Positions 40,285 through 48,221 of a DNA stretch of 64,000 nucleotides are shown here, one piece after another. A program made the translations under genes and the position numbers. The notes below the pieces were generated by a model, which worked only from the letters and a program-made list of their open reading frames with translations, had not been told where the DNA came from and made no database searches. The first letter of the stretch is position 1. Each line of letters starts with the position of its first letter. This stretch comes from JANRLL01 sp033762715 (lineage in GTDB: Bacteria > Pseudomonadota > Alphaproteobacteria > Rickettsiales > SXRF01): the NCBI GenBank assembly GCA_033762715.1, contig JANRLL010000017.1:1-64000 (forward strand), in the 5' to 3' direction.

Positions 40285-41262
40285 CTAGAGCCAGCCTTTG
40301 CGGCGGAAATAGAAATAGGGCACGAGGGCACACAACACAATCATAGTGAGCGCATACGGATAGCCATATATCCATTTTAATTCAGGCATATATTCGAAAT
40401 TCATGCCGTAAATACTGGAGATTAAAGTGGCGGGCATTAAAAACACTGTCACCATAGAAAAGAGCTTCACGATCATGTTTTGTTCCACATTGATCATGCC
40501 GAGCGTAGCATCGAGCTGGAATGTCACTTTATCGGATAGAAACGCAGTCTGTAGGCTAAGCGCTTTAATATCGGTAACCAAAGTATTGAGGCCATTATTC
40601 ACATGATTACTGTTTTCCGGCAGTTGGCGGAAGAAGGTAAGCAGGCGGTTAAGGCTGTGCAAGCTTTCATTGATTTTGGAGTTCAAATCGGCGCAGTTGC
40701 CCAATTTTTGCAGTACTTCTTTCATCATCTGGGAGGGATTTTTGCGGCTGGCTTCAAACGCTTCTAGATTGAAAATATCATGCGAAAGCTTATCGAGTTG
40801 GTTGACTACAATCTCCGAATTATAGGCAACCCGGGTAATAATCTCTTCGAGCAGGCCTTCTAAAATATCGGCTCCGTCGCCAAATTTCTGGGGGCTGCGA
40901 ATCATGCGCTGTGCGAAATTGCTGAATGAGGTGGGTGTAATATAGCGAAGTGTCACCAGACAATCTTTGGTCATGATGAACGTAATAGCGCTGGTTTGCG
41001 GATAGGGTGAATCCACTTTATTGATGATGGCAGCGGTCATATAGGCTGCACCATCCTCTTGGTAAAAGCGATTGAGCACCTGGTTTTTCCAGATTTCTTC
41101 CCGCGTCAGAATTTCAATATTAAGCTGTGATTCAATGAGATGTTCTTCATCGGCGGTGGGGTTGTATAGATCAATCCAGGCAACGCCCGCGGGAACCGTG
41201 TCACCAATACCGATGACCGTCATGTGCATGGCACCTGCTAGTTTATGATAGATGGTAATCAT
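40285..41262 (-). CDS. corA: CorA-family magnesium/divalent cation channel
   Basis: 325 residues; ATG 41262 is preceded by GGGGGGCGAT and chosen over the longer frame. Large cytosolic N-terminal domain, then two C-terminal membrane helices with the signature YGMNFEYMPELKW between them and a basic end (YFRRKGWL). It mediates Mg2+ (Co2+, Ni2+) influx. It starts 20 bp after the aldehyde dehydrogenase stop on the same strand. Confidence 0.93.
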   Translation of the reverse strand: MITIYHKLAGAMHMTVIGIGDTVPAGVAWIDLYNPTADEEHLIESQLNIEILTREEIWKNQVLNRFYQEDGAAYMTAAIINKVDSPYPQTSAITFIMTKDCLVTLRYITPTSFSNFAQRMIRSPQKFGDGADILEGLLEEIITRVAYNSEIVVNQLDKLSHDIFNLEAFEASRKNPSQMMKEVLQKLGNCADLNSKINESLHSLNRLLTFFRQLPENSNHVNNGLNTLVTDIKALSLQTAFLSDKVTFQLDATLGMINVEQNMIVKLFSMVTVFLMPATLISSIYGMNFEYMPELKWIYGYPYALTMIVLCALVPYFYFRRKGWL

Positions 41263-41281
41263 ATCGCCCCCCTGTGCTCTT

Positions 41282-42646
41282 CTACGCGACAATGATTGTT
41301 TTTATATTAACAAACTCATGCAAACCGAATCCGGAGAGCTCGCGGCCATAACCGCTATCTTTAATTCCACCAAAGGGCAGGCGAGGGTCAGAGCGCACCA
41401 TCATATTAACGAAGCAGGCGCCGGATTGAATCTGTTCGCGGGCAATTTTCTCACCGCGGGCGATATCTTGGGTAAAGACCGCTCCCCCTAAGCCAAAGAC
41501 CGTATCATTGGCAATGCGTAGCGCATCGGCTTCATCTTTGGCCGGAATAATAACGGCAACTGGCCCGAATAATTCTTCTTCATAAGCAGCCATGCCTTTA
41601 GTGACATTGGCAAGAATCGTCGGTGTATAAAACGCGCCAGCTTTATCGGGTATCGTGCCGCCATGCAACAAAGTGGCGCCATCTTTAACCGTGCGTTGTA
41701 CTTGGTCATGCAGCTCATCGCGCAAATCGCTGCGCGACATCGGACCTACGGTAGTGGTGGGATCGAGCGGATCCCCCAATATTTGCTTGCGGAATATGTC
41801 GACTAATCCTGCTTCAAAGCGCCCTTTGACTTCGGGAACCACAATCATACGTTTAGCCGATACGCAGGATTGACCGCAATTATTGAGGCGGCTGCCGCCA
41901 CAGGTTTTGATCGCATGTTCAATATCGGCATCTTTCAAAATCACATAGGGATCGCTGCCGCCTAATTCGAGCACCGTTTTCTTCAGATACTTGCCGGCAT
42001 TGGCTGCAACGGCTCGTCCGGCGGGTGTGCTGCCGGTGAGCGTAACTGCGGTGATATGCGGATGCGCGATGACTTCTTCAACGCGGCTGCCTGGAATAAG
42101 CAGCGAGGTAAAAGTATGATCGGGAAAGCCAGCGTCTTTGAATATGGATTCAATGGCCAGTGCGCAGCCAGGTGTGTTTGACGCATGTTTAAGTATGCCC
42201 ACATTGCCACCCATTAAGGTTGGCAGCGCGAAGCGAAATACTTGCCAGAAGGGGAAATTCCACGGCATGACACCCAGCACAATACCCATCGGCTGAAAGG
42301 TGACATAGCTTTTGCTGTAATCGGTTTTGATGATTTGGTCGGCTAGTAAAGTGGGGCCCTGTTCTGCAAAATAGCGTGCGCCTAGCGCGCATTTTTCCAC
42401 TTCTGAAATGGACTCCTTGAATGGCTTGCCCATTTCAAGCGCAATCAATTTGGCGTAACGCTCCTTTTCCTTCAGGAGTTGATCGGATACGCGCATAAGC
42501 ATCGCGGCACGTTGATCAAGTGGGGTGAGGCGCCACTGCAAATAAGCAGCATGCGCTTTGCCTATCAACGTCTGCACATCAGATGCGCTATGAATAGGAT
42601 AGTGTTGAATGATATCGCCAGTGGCGGGATTTATGGAGGTCTGCAT
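41282..42646 (-). CDS. NAD(P)-dependent aldehyde dehydrogenase (succinate-semialdehyde dehydrogenase Sad/YneI type)
   Basis: 454 residues; INPATGDIIQHYPIHSASDV at the N-terminus is typical of the Sad branch. PWNFPFWQVFRFALPTLMGG, the catalytic Glu in VLELGGSDPYVILKDAD and the nucleophile Cys in NNCGQSCVSAKR are all present. It likely oxidises succinate semialdehyde or similar aldehydes to the acid; the exact substrate cannot be read from sequence. Confidence 0.9.
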   Translation of the reverse strand: MQTSINPATGDIIQHYPIHSASDVQTLIGKAHAAYLQWRLTPLDQRAAMLMRVSDQLLKEKERYAKLIALEMGKPFKESISEVEKCALGARYFAEQGPTLLADQIIKTDYSKSYVTFQPMGIVLGVMPWNFPFWQVFRFALPTLMGGNVGILKHASNTPGCALAIESIFKDAGFPDHTFTSLLIPGSRVEEVIAHPHITAVTLTGSTPAGRAVAANAGKYLKKTVLELGGSDPYVILKDADIEHAIKTCGGSRLNNCGQSCVSAKRMIVVPEVKGRFEAGLVDIFRKQILGDPLDPTTTVGPMSRSDLRDELHDQVQRTVKDGATLLHGGTIPDKAGAFYTPTILANVTKGMAAYEEELFGPVAVIIPAKDEADALRIANDTVFGLGGAVFTQDIARGEKIAREQIQSGACFVNMMVRSDPRLPFGGIKDSGYGRELSGFGLHEFVNIKTIIVA

Positions 42647-42707
42647 GATTTTAGACTAAACGATAAGAAGTAAACAATCTGCTAACCGGTTGTACAAATA
42701 ATGACGT

Positions 42708-43022
42708 TTAGAAACCGCTTCCTAAGCCAATATCTTCCCAATTGCCTGGTTGACGTGATGCGCCATACGAGAAACGACAGAAGGAAAACCCCTCGTTCCA
42801 CCCTTGCTTATAGAGGTCACTAGCCGCCATTTCTGGGCGTTTTTTGAAGCCGTAAGCCATCTTATATTGCCAGCCACCTTCTGCCGCCAAGCCTGTATCG
42901 CAGCCATCTTCCCAGCCGAGAGAATATTCAGGCGGGCCTGGCACATCAACCGGCCAGGTCCACATAGGGCGGCACGAGCCGAGTAAGGTTAAAAACGCAA
43001 TGCTGGTTACTAAATATTTCAT
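42708..43022 (-). CDS. Small predicted lipoprotein of unknown function
   Basis: 104 residues with a lipoprotein signal (MKYLVTSIAFLTLLGSC; Cys17). The mature part is rich in Trp, Gly and aromatics (YSLGWEDGCDTGLAAEGGWQ, YKQGWNEGFSFCRF), with repeated G-W-x-(D/E)-G units. I do not recognise a family. Confidence 0.65.
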   Translation of the reverse strand: MKYLVTSIAFLTLLGSCRPMWTWPVDVPGPPEYSLGWEDGCDTGLAAEGGWQYKMAYGFKKRPEMAASDLYKQGWNEGFSFCRFSYGASRQPGNWEDIGLGSGF

Positions 43023-43246
43023 ATTTTAATTTCAGCGACTTAATAGATTCATCTTAATTAGTAATGGTAGGCGAGTAAAGCTGTGAAACATGTATTTTTT
43101 ATGACAGCCTAATTATAACAGATTGTAATTAATAAATATTTAAATAGGGTTTTGTAGCAATCGACCAAATCGCTAGGTTATTGACGTAACTCAGTGTATG
43201 GGAAATAGATTGAATATTTGCTAATACATCGAAGGAATACGCGCGC

Positions 43247-44167
43247 ATGGAAATAGGTACGGAATTTTGGGTAGGATTTATCGCTTTTTTAATGGCTGCG
43301 ATTGGGTTTGATTTAGGCCTACACCGTAAAAAAGACGAAGCGCTCAGCGTCAAAGATTCCATGGTGCGGGTGAAAATATGGGTAGCGCTTGCTGTTATTT
43401 TTGGTGCCTGGGTATGGCATTATATTGGCGCTGAAAAAGGCCTTGAATTTTTTACCGGCTATATTATCGAGCTATCGCTGAGCATGGATAATGTATTCAT
43501 CATTGCCATTATTTTCAGCTATTTCAGCGTGCCGATACAATATCAGCACCGCGTATTATTTTGGGGGATTGTCGGCGCGTTGATGATGCGCGGTGCGATG
43601 ATTTGGGCGGGTAGTTCGCTTATTACCGAATTTGGCTGGGTTCTGTATATTTTTGGCGCCTTCTTGATTCTAACTGGCATCAAACTCGCTTTTACCCGCA
43701 ATGAACATTATGACCCAAGCAAAAATCCGGTGGTGCGTGTTGCGCGTCGCCTGATTCCTATCACTGATCAATTTCATGGCAAGAAATTCTGGGTCAAACA
43801 AAATGGCCGCTGGATGGCCACGCCGCTTTTTGTGGTGCTTCTGCTCATTGAAGCGACAGACTTAGTATTTGCAGTAGATTCGGTGCCGGCGATTTTTGCG
43901 GTAACACTCGATCCATTTGTAGTCTTCACCGCGAATGCCTTTGCCATTCTTGGACTGCGCTCAATGTATTTCTTGCTCGCTGGCATGATTACCAAATTTT
44001 ACTACCTTAAATTGGGCCTTGCAGTTCTGCTAATATTTGTGGGTGTAAAAATGTCTATCGTTGAATGGTATCACATCCCAACCACCACATCGCTGGCGGC
44101 GATATTGGCCATATTAGGAGTTGCTGTGATGGCGTCTATCTTGCGCGCAAAAAAACTAAAACAGTAA
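43247..44167 (+). CDS. TerC/Alx-family integral membrane protein
   Basis: 306 residues with about nine helices and the TerC signatures ELSLSMDNVFIIAIIFSYF and LLLIEATDLVFAVDSVPAIF, each with acidic residues in the membrane. Family members export Mn2+ or act in metal or redox homeostasis of secreted proteins. GAAGGA precedes the ATG. I looked for a yybP-ykoY manganese riboswitch in the 220-bp leader and did not see one. Confidence 0.92.
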   Translation: MEIGTEFWVGFIAFLMAAIGFDLGLHRKKDEALSVKDSMVRVKIWVALAVIFGAWVWHYIGAEKGLEFFTGYIIELSLSMDNVFIIAIIFSYFSVPIQYQHRVLFWGIVGALMMRGAMIWAGSSLITEFGWVLYIFGAFLILTGIKLAFTRNEHYDPSKNPVVRVARRLIPITDQFHGKKFWVKQNGRWMATPLFVVLLLIEATDLVFAVDSVPAIFAVTLDPFVVFTANAFAILGLRSMYFLLAGMITKFYYLKLGLAVLLIFVGVKMSIVEWYHIPTTTSLAAILAILGVAVMASILRAKKLKQ

Positions 44168-44557
44168 TGATTAACCAATTGTTGATCAATAAGCGTAAAA
44201 AAATAATAGGTTATTAATCTATACGTAACCCTACTTTAATTTTTCATAGTTAAAGTTAGCGGCTATGATAGCGGATGACTCTATATTCTGACCATTCTAT
44301 GGCTACGTTGGCCTAGTAATAGCTATTTATGTTGCGCTATCTAAACCATCATACGCAAGGGTTATTCCTGGGCATTAGCTACAGAAAATAAGGTTGTAGC
44401 TATCACCAATCCCAACCTTCGACCGATAAACTGCCCTCCCATACCCGATGAACTCGAATTGTTAACAGCCACACAAGTGGTAACACTGGTATTATGCAAT
44501 AGCCCTGATGCTAACGCATCCTACTTATCATTGCTAACGAGCGCCTCTTATCGATGG
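44168..44557. other. Intergenic region without a supported gene
   Basis: 390 bp between terC and the truncated haemoglobin. A plus-strand frame from about 44348 to 44582 is open for over 70 codons but has no start codon in its first two thirds and runs into the convergent gene, so it could be chance or a gene remnant. No tRNA or repeat was seen. Confidence 0.45.
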
Positions 44558-44929
44558 TTAATTCTTTCCTAGCACGTCACTGCGGGTAGAGCCGACAATG
44601 GCCAGTGCTTCTGCAATTAGATCGGCTGGAACATTTAATTCCTCCATTGCGGTTTTGAGATGGGTCGCAACGGCATCAAAATGTTTATCTGTAAGGCCAT
44701 GGGCGACTGCGCCCGCATGAACGGTACGAAGGGATTGCCCTGTGTAATGATTCGGGCCGCCGAAGGCATAAGTAACGAAATCAGTTTGGCTTAGCCTCAA
44801 TTTATCAACATCGATGTTTTCAAAGAACGGTGCAAGTGAAGGATCATCAAGTATTTTTTCATACATCTTAATGACGGTTGCTTTTACAGCGGGTTTGCCG
44901 CCAATGCGCTCAAATAAACTTTTACTCAT
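44558..44929 (-). CDS. Group 1 truncated haemoglobin (TrHbN-like)
   Basis: 123 residues from ATG 44929 (GGAG 8 nt upstream). Family pattern: SLFERIGGKPAVKATVIKMY, FFENIDVDKLRLSQTDFVTY, AFGGPNHYTG and the proximal His in LRTVHAG. Such globins bind O2 and NO and can detoxify NO. It lies just downstream of the NtrC-like regulator on the same strand, 26 bp apart from its stop, and may be co-transcribed. Confidence 0.9.
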   Translation of the reverse strand: MSKSLFERIGGKPAVKATVIKMYEKILDDPSLAPFFENIDVDKLRLSQTDFVTYAFGGPNHYTGQSLRTVHAGAVAHGLTDKHFDAVATHLKTAMEELNVPADLIAEALAIVGSTRSDVLGKN

Positions 44930-44970
44930 GTGTGTAATCTCCATTGAGGCTCTACTATAGCTTGAGTAGA

Positions 44971-46332
44971 TTATGGAGCATCTTTTATTTTTCGATAAAA
45001 TGTAGACTTGGCCATGCCTACGGCATCTGCCGCGTGCGTAATGTTATTCTCAAAGTGGGCAAGTGCATTCCGTAATGCTTCCACCTCGATTTCATCGATG
45101 GTTTTGAAACGCCCGTCTGGTAAGCGCATATTAATATGTAAGGCTGGCGTTGTCCTACGCTCTATTATTTGTGGCGCGCTGCTTGCCTGATGAATTTGCT
45201 GCAGCACCACCTCATCAATGTCTTCATCATCGGCAACGACTAGCGCCCGATGAATCAGGTTCTCCAGTTCGCGCACATTTCCTGACCAATATTGATTGAT
45301 AAGATAATTCTTCGCCATCTTGTTTAATTTTTTCGAAAGCAGACCTTCTGAAACGGCCAAGCGCTCAATAAAATATTCTGCGATGGGAATGATGTCCTGT
45401 TTGCGTTCCCTAAGCGATGGTAGCGCAATAGGCAGAATGTTGAGCCTAAAATACAAATCTTCGCGGAATTTTCCGCCTTGTATATCCCGTGCAAGATCGC
45501 GCTCACTAGCGGCAATGATGCGTACATTGACCTTGATAGGTTTTGCAATATTGACGGATTCGATTTCTTTGTGCTGTAACAGGCGAAGCAAACGAACCTG
45601 CGCCTCGTGGGGTAGTTTGTCGATATCATCCAGAAAAACGGTGCCGTTTTCAGCTTTGCGGAATGCGCCTTTTTCAGGACTGAATAGTGTGCCTTCTATC
45701 AGGTGTTCGGGTATGGCGCTGCAATTGACTGCAACAAATGGTGAGCCGACGCGCTTGCTTTCGCCATGAATCGCACGGGCGAACAGTTCTTTTCCCACGC
45801 CCGATTCGCCCGTAATCAGCACCGGCACGGCAGAAGCAGCGGCTTTGCGGCCAAGCGCTACGGCATTGGCCAAACCAGAATTACAGCCAACCAGATCATT
45901 AAACGAAAGTGCGCCCTCTTTATCACGCTTCATCTTGGTGAGCTCACGCGATAAGGTGGAAAGACGCATGGCGTTTTTGATGGCAACATCAAGATGCGCC
46001 GGATCAGGCGGCTTAACGATAAAGTCGCTTGCTCCTTCTTTAATAGCCTTTACGGCGATTCCCGTATTGTCGCTGCCAGTCAGCATAATCACCGGCAAAT
46101 CCGGACGGTATTTGCGTATGGCCTGAAGCGTTTCAAACCCATCCATTTCCGGCATCTGAATATCGAGCAGCACGGCATTAATATCGCCAACGTTGCTTTC
46201 TTGAATTTTAGCAAGAGCGTCCTTGCCGTTTGAAGCGGTAAGAGCCTGATAGCCGAGCTTCTTTGTAAGCAGCGTCACTATCATGCGCTGTTGAACCCTG
46301 TCATCTTCGACGATTAGGATAGTGTCAACCAT
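44971..46332 (-). CDS. NtrC-family response regulator lacking the sigma-54 contact loop
   Basis: 453 residues: a receiver (phospho-Asp57, Lys107), an AAA+ domain with Walker A GESGVGKE (175-182) and Walker B FLDDID (233-238), and a Fis-type HTH (HAADAVGMAKSTFYRKIKD). The GAFTGA loop that touches sigma-54 is missing: the sequence goes EKGAFRKAENGTVFLDD, with about ten residues deleted. Proteins of this type usually act with the main sigma factor or as repressors. It is divergent from a response-regulator pair and shares with them an inverted repeat at 46377-46404. Confidence 0.88.
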   Translation of the reverse strand: MVDTILIVEDDRVQQRMIVTLLTKKLGYQALTASNGKDALAKIQESNVGDINAVLLDIQMPEMDGFETLQAIRKYRPDLPVIMLTGSDNTGIAVKAIKEGASDFIVKPPDPAHLDVAIKNAMRLSTLSRELTKMKRDKEGALSFNDLVGCNSGLANAVALGRKAAASAVPVLITGESGVGKELFARAIHGESKRVGSPFVAVNCSAIPEHLIEGTLFSPEKGAFRKAENGTVFLDDIDKLPHEAQVRLLRLLQHKEIESVNIAKPIKVNVRIIAASERDLARDIQGGKFREDLYFRLNILPIALPSLRERKQDIIPIAEYFIERLAVSEGLLSKKLNKMAKNYLINQYWSGNVRELENLIHRALVVADDEDIDEVVLQQIHQASSAPQIIERRTTPALHINMRLPDGRFKTIDEIEVEALRNALAHFENNITHAADAVGMAKSTFYRKIKDAP

Positions 46333-46352
46333 ACTGCTCCTGATAGTGGGTA

Positions 46353-46404
46353 ATTATGAGAATATATCATATTTTTTTCTCAAAATCGAACGCTATTTTG
46401 AGAA
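46353..46404. promoter_or_regulatory. Operator candidate between divergent regulators
   Basis: TTCTCAAAAT (46377-46386), 8-nt spacer, ATTTTGAGAA (46395-46404): a perfect 10-bp-arm inverted repeat. A further half-site, ATTATGAGAA (46353-46362), has one mismatch. The size and position fit a Fis-type regulator dimer. Confidence 0.6.
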
Positions 46405-46495
46405 TTTAGAGGTAGCGCATGGATTTAATATATTGAAATATATCAATTTAGCAGACCTTCGAGTTATTGGTATAATGGAATCATAAAGGTACATT

Positions 46496-47359
46496 ATGAT
46501 TATCATCGACCAGGACACGGACAGGACACTTGCTAATACGCTAGAAAAATTTAGGGCAGAGGAAAAGCATGCGCGTTGCATCTACTTCCGTCTAAGCAAT
46601 CAGCAAACTGCCGACGTCGGTTTCAAAGATAAGTTAGTTGCCTCTGCCAAGCAACATATCGCAACTATCGATACACAAGTTTTCTTATGCGGGGATGGAG
46701 ATATCTTCATCCTCGCACCAACCATTCCCAGTAAAGGTAGGCGTGACTTCATTTTAGATATCGCCACTTACACGTGCCAAGCTGCAAGCGATGAATGGGT
46801 GCAGTTTGTCGAACTACCGCTCCATATTAATAAATTACTCATTGTTATTGAAGCGAAGCTGGAAAAGCATCGTAAAGCGGAGGAGGAAAAAAAGAAACAG
46901 GCAGAACAAGCTTTGGCTGAACGCAAGCGTCAGGCTATCCTCAGTGGAGGGATGTATAAGCATAGCGATATCAAGGAAAAGCGCGCGAACCGCGAAACAC
47001 CAGAAATGATGATTATCGAAGACGATGCGTTTTCACGTCGCCTGGTGGAAAATGTGCTGCAGAAAAGATACCCACTGACTGGATTGGGTGAAGCCACTTA
47101 TGCGCTCGATACTTATACCCGTGTTGCGCCGGATTTGCTGTTTCTTGATATAAACCTTCCCGATGTCACAGGTCATGAGTTGCTCGAAAAAATTATCGCA
47201 CTCGATCCGGAAGCGTACGTTATCATGCTTTCCGGCAACTGCGACCGCGAAAATATCACGCAAGCCATGAGCAGAGGCGCAAAGGGTTTCGTGGCCAAAC
47301 CATTTACCAAGGACAAGCTGTTTCAATATATCGAGCGGTGTCCAACGATCAAATCGTAA
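46496..47359 (+). CDS. Response regulator with unrecognised N-terminal domain and C-terminal receiver
   Basis: 287 residues. Residues 1-115 form an unassigned alpha/beta domain with the motif FLCGDGDIFI at 63-72; residues about 118-150 are a charged coiled-coil (KLEKHRKAEEEKKKQAEQAL); residues 168-287 are a receiver with Asp218 and VAKPF. The receiver at the C-terminus is reversed from the usual order. The next gene has the same layout and the motif FCADGDVLFI at 63-72, so they are tandem paralogues. AAAGGT precedes the ATG. Confidence 0.82.
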   Translation: MIIIDQDTDRTLANTLEKFRAEEKHARCIYFRLSNQQTADVGFKDKLVASAKQHIATIDTQVFLCGDGDIFILAPTIPSKGRRDFILDIATYTCQAASDEWVQFVELPLHINKLLIVIEAKLEKHRKAEEEKKKQAEQALAERKRQAILSGGMYKHSDIKEKRANRETPEMMIIEDDAFSRRLVENVLQKRYPLTGLGEATYALDTYTRVAPDLLFLDINLPDVTGHELLEKIIALDPEAYVIMLSGNCDRENITQAMSRGAKGFVAKPFTKDKLFQYIERCPTIKS

Positions 47360-47374
47360 TGAAAGGAAATCCAT

Positions 47375-48211
47375 ATGCGTATCTTCACCGAAAACACAGA
47401 AAACTATATCCAGGCTCTGGCTGTATCCGTTAGCAAAGATCCGGCAAGCCTTGACACATGGCGTTGTCTGTATCTTCATCCCCACAAAGATGATAAGGTA
47501 ACGTTCGGTATGGCCGACAAAATTAAAGAATCGTATCCAAATACTGATTGCGACATTATTTTTTGTGCTGATGGCGATGTGCTATTTATCAGCCGCGAAT
47601 TAAATACCATACAGCTTCAGGGTTTAGCGGATGTGTTGAGCATGAGCCTAACATACGGGCCGGAAGTGTCTGTATATGACCTTTTTCATGATTGGCGTAA
47701 AATTCGTTCAGTATTAGTGACCAAAACAAATGCTGCGCCTCCCTCAATCACGCAGAATAATCATAACGCAGACTTCGGAGAGATTGGATCGCTCCAAGAA
47801 GCATTTGCAGAGGCAAAGAAATTGCGTAGTTCAAGGCATCCGCAATATGTGATGGTAGTAGATGACGATCCGCTCACACGCAGGCTGGTGTCTGGCGCGT
47901 TCAAGGAAAAATACGCGCTGATTACTGCTGTTGACGCACAGGAAGCCGTGGCGAATTACTTGCTCCATGCACCTGATATTGTATTTCTTGATATCAATAT
48001 GCCTGGCATTAGCGGGTTTGCGGTGCTGCGGCAGCTCATTGCCAGTGACCCGGATGCCTACATCATTATGTTCAGTGGCAACAGCTATCTCGATAATGTG
48101 ACCACTGCTTTAAGCGAAGGCGCATGCGGATTTGTGGCAAAACCTTTTAAGAAAGATAGGCTGCGGCATTACATTGAAGACAGCGCCATGCACCATCACA
48201 AGTATACGTAA
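47375..48211 (+). CDS. Paralogous response regulator with the same N-terminal domain
   Basis: 278 residues, 15 bp after its paralogue. N-terminal domain 1-115 (RIFTENTENYIQALAVSVSK; FCADGDVLFIS), a linker, and a C-terminal receiver with VVDDDPLTRR, Asp206 in FLDINMPGISGF and Lys in VAKPFKKDRL. The two receivers are clearly related to each other, including the phrase 'YIIMFSGN/YVIMLSGN'. AAAGGAAA precedes the ATG. A likely output or shuttle of the hybrid kinase that follows. Confidence 0.82.
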   Translation: MRIFTENTENYIQALAVSVSKDPASLDTWRCLYLHPHKDDKVTFGMADKIKESYPNTDCDIIFCADGDVLFISRELNTIQLQGLADVLSMSLTYGPEVSVYDLFHDWRKIRSVLVTKTNAAPPSITQNNHNADFGEIGSLQEAFAEAKKLRSSRHPQYVMVVDDDPLTRRLVSGAFKEKYALITAVDAQEAVANYLLHAPDIVFLDINMPGISGFAVLRQLIASDPDAYIIMFSGNSYLDNVTTALSEGACGFVAKPFKKDRLRHYIEDSAMHHHKYT

Positions 48212-48221
48212 GACACTTGTT

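Noticed and set aside
43023..43246. Manganese (yybP-ykoY) riboswitch before terC
   Set aside because: The conserved loops of that class are not visible in the leader.
44348..44582. Open frame in the gap before the truncated haemoglobin
   Set aside because: It lacks a start codon in its first two thirds and ends inside the convergent globin gene; chance or a remnant cannot be separated by eye.
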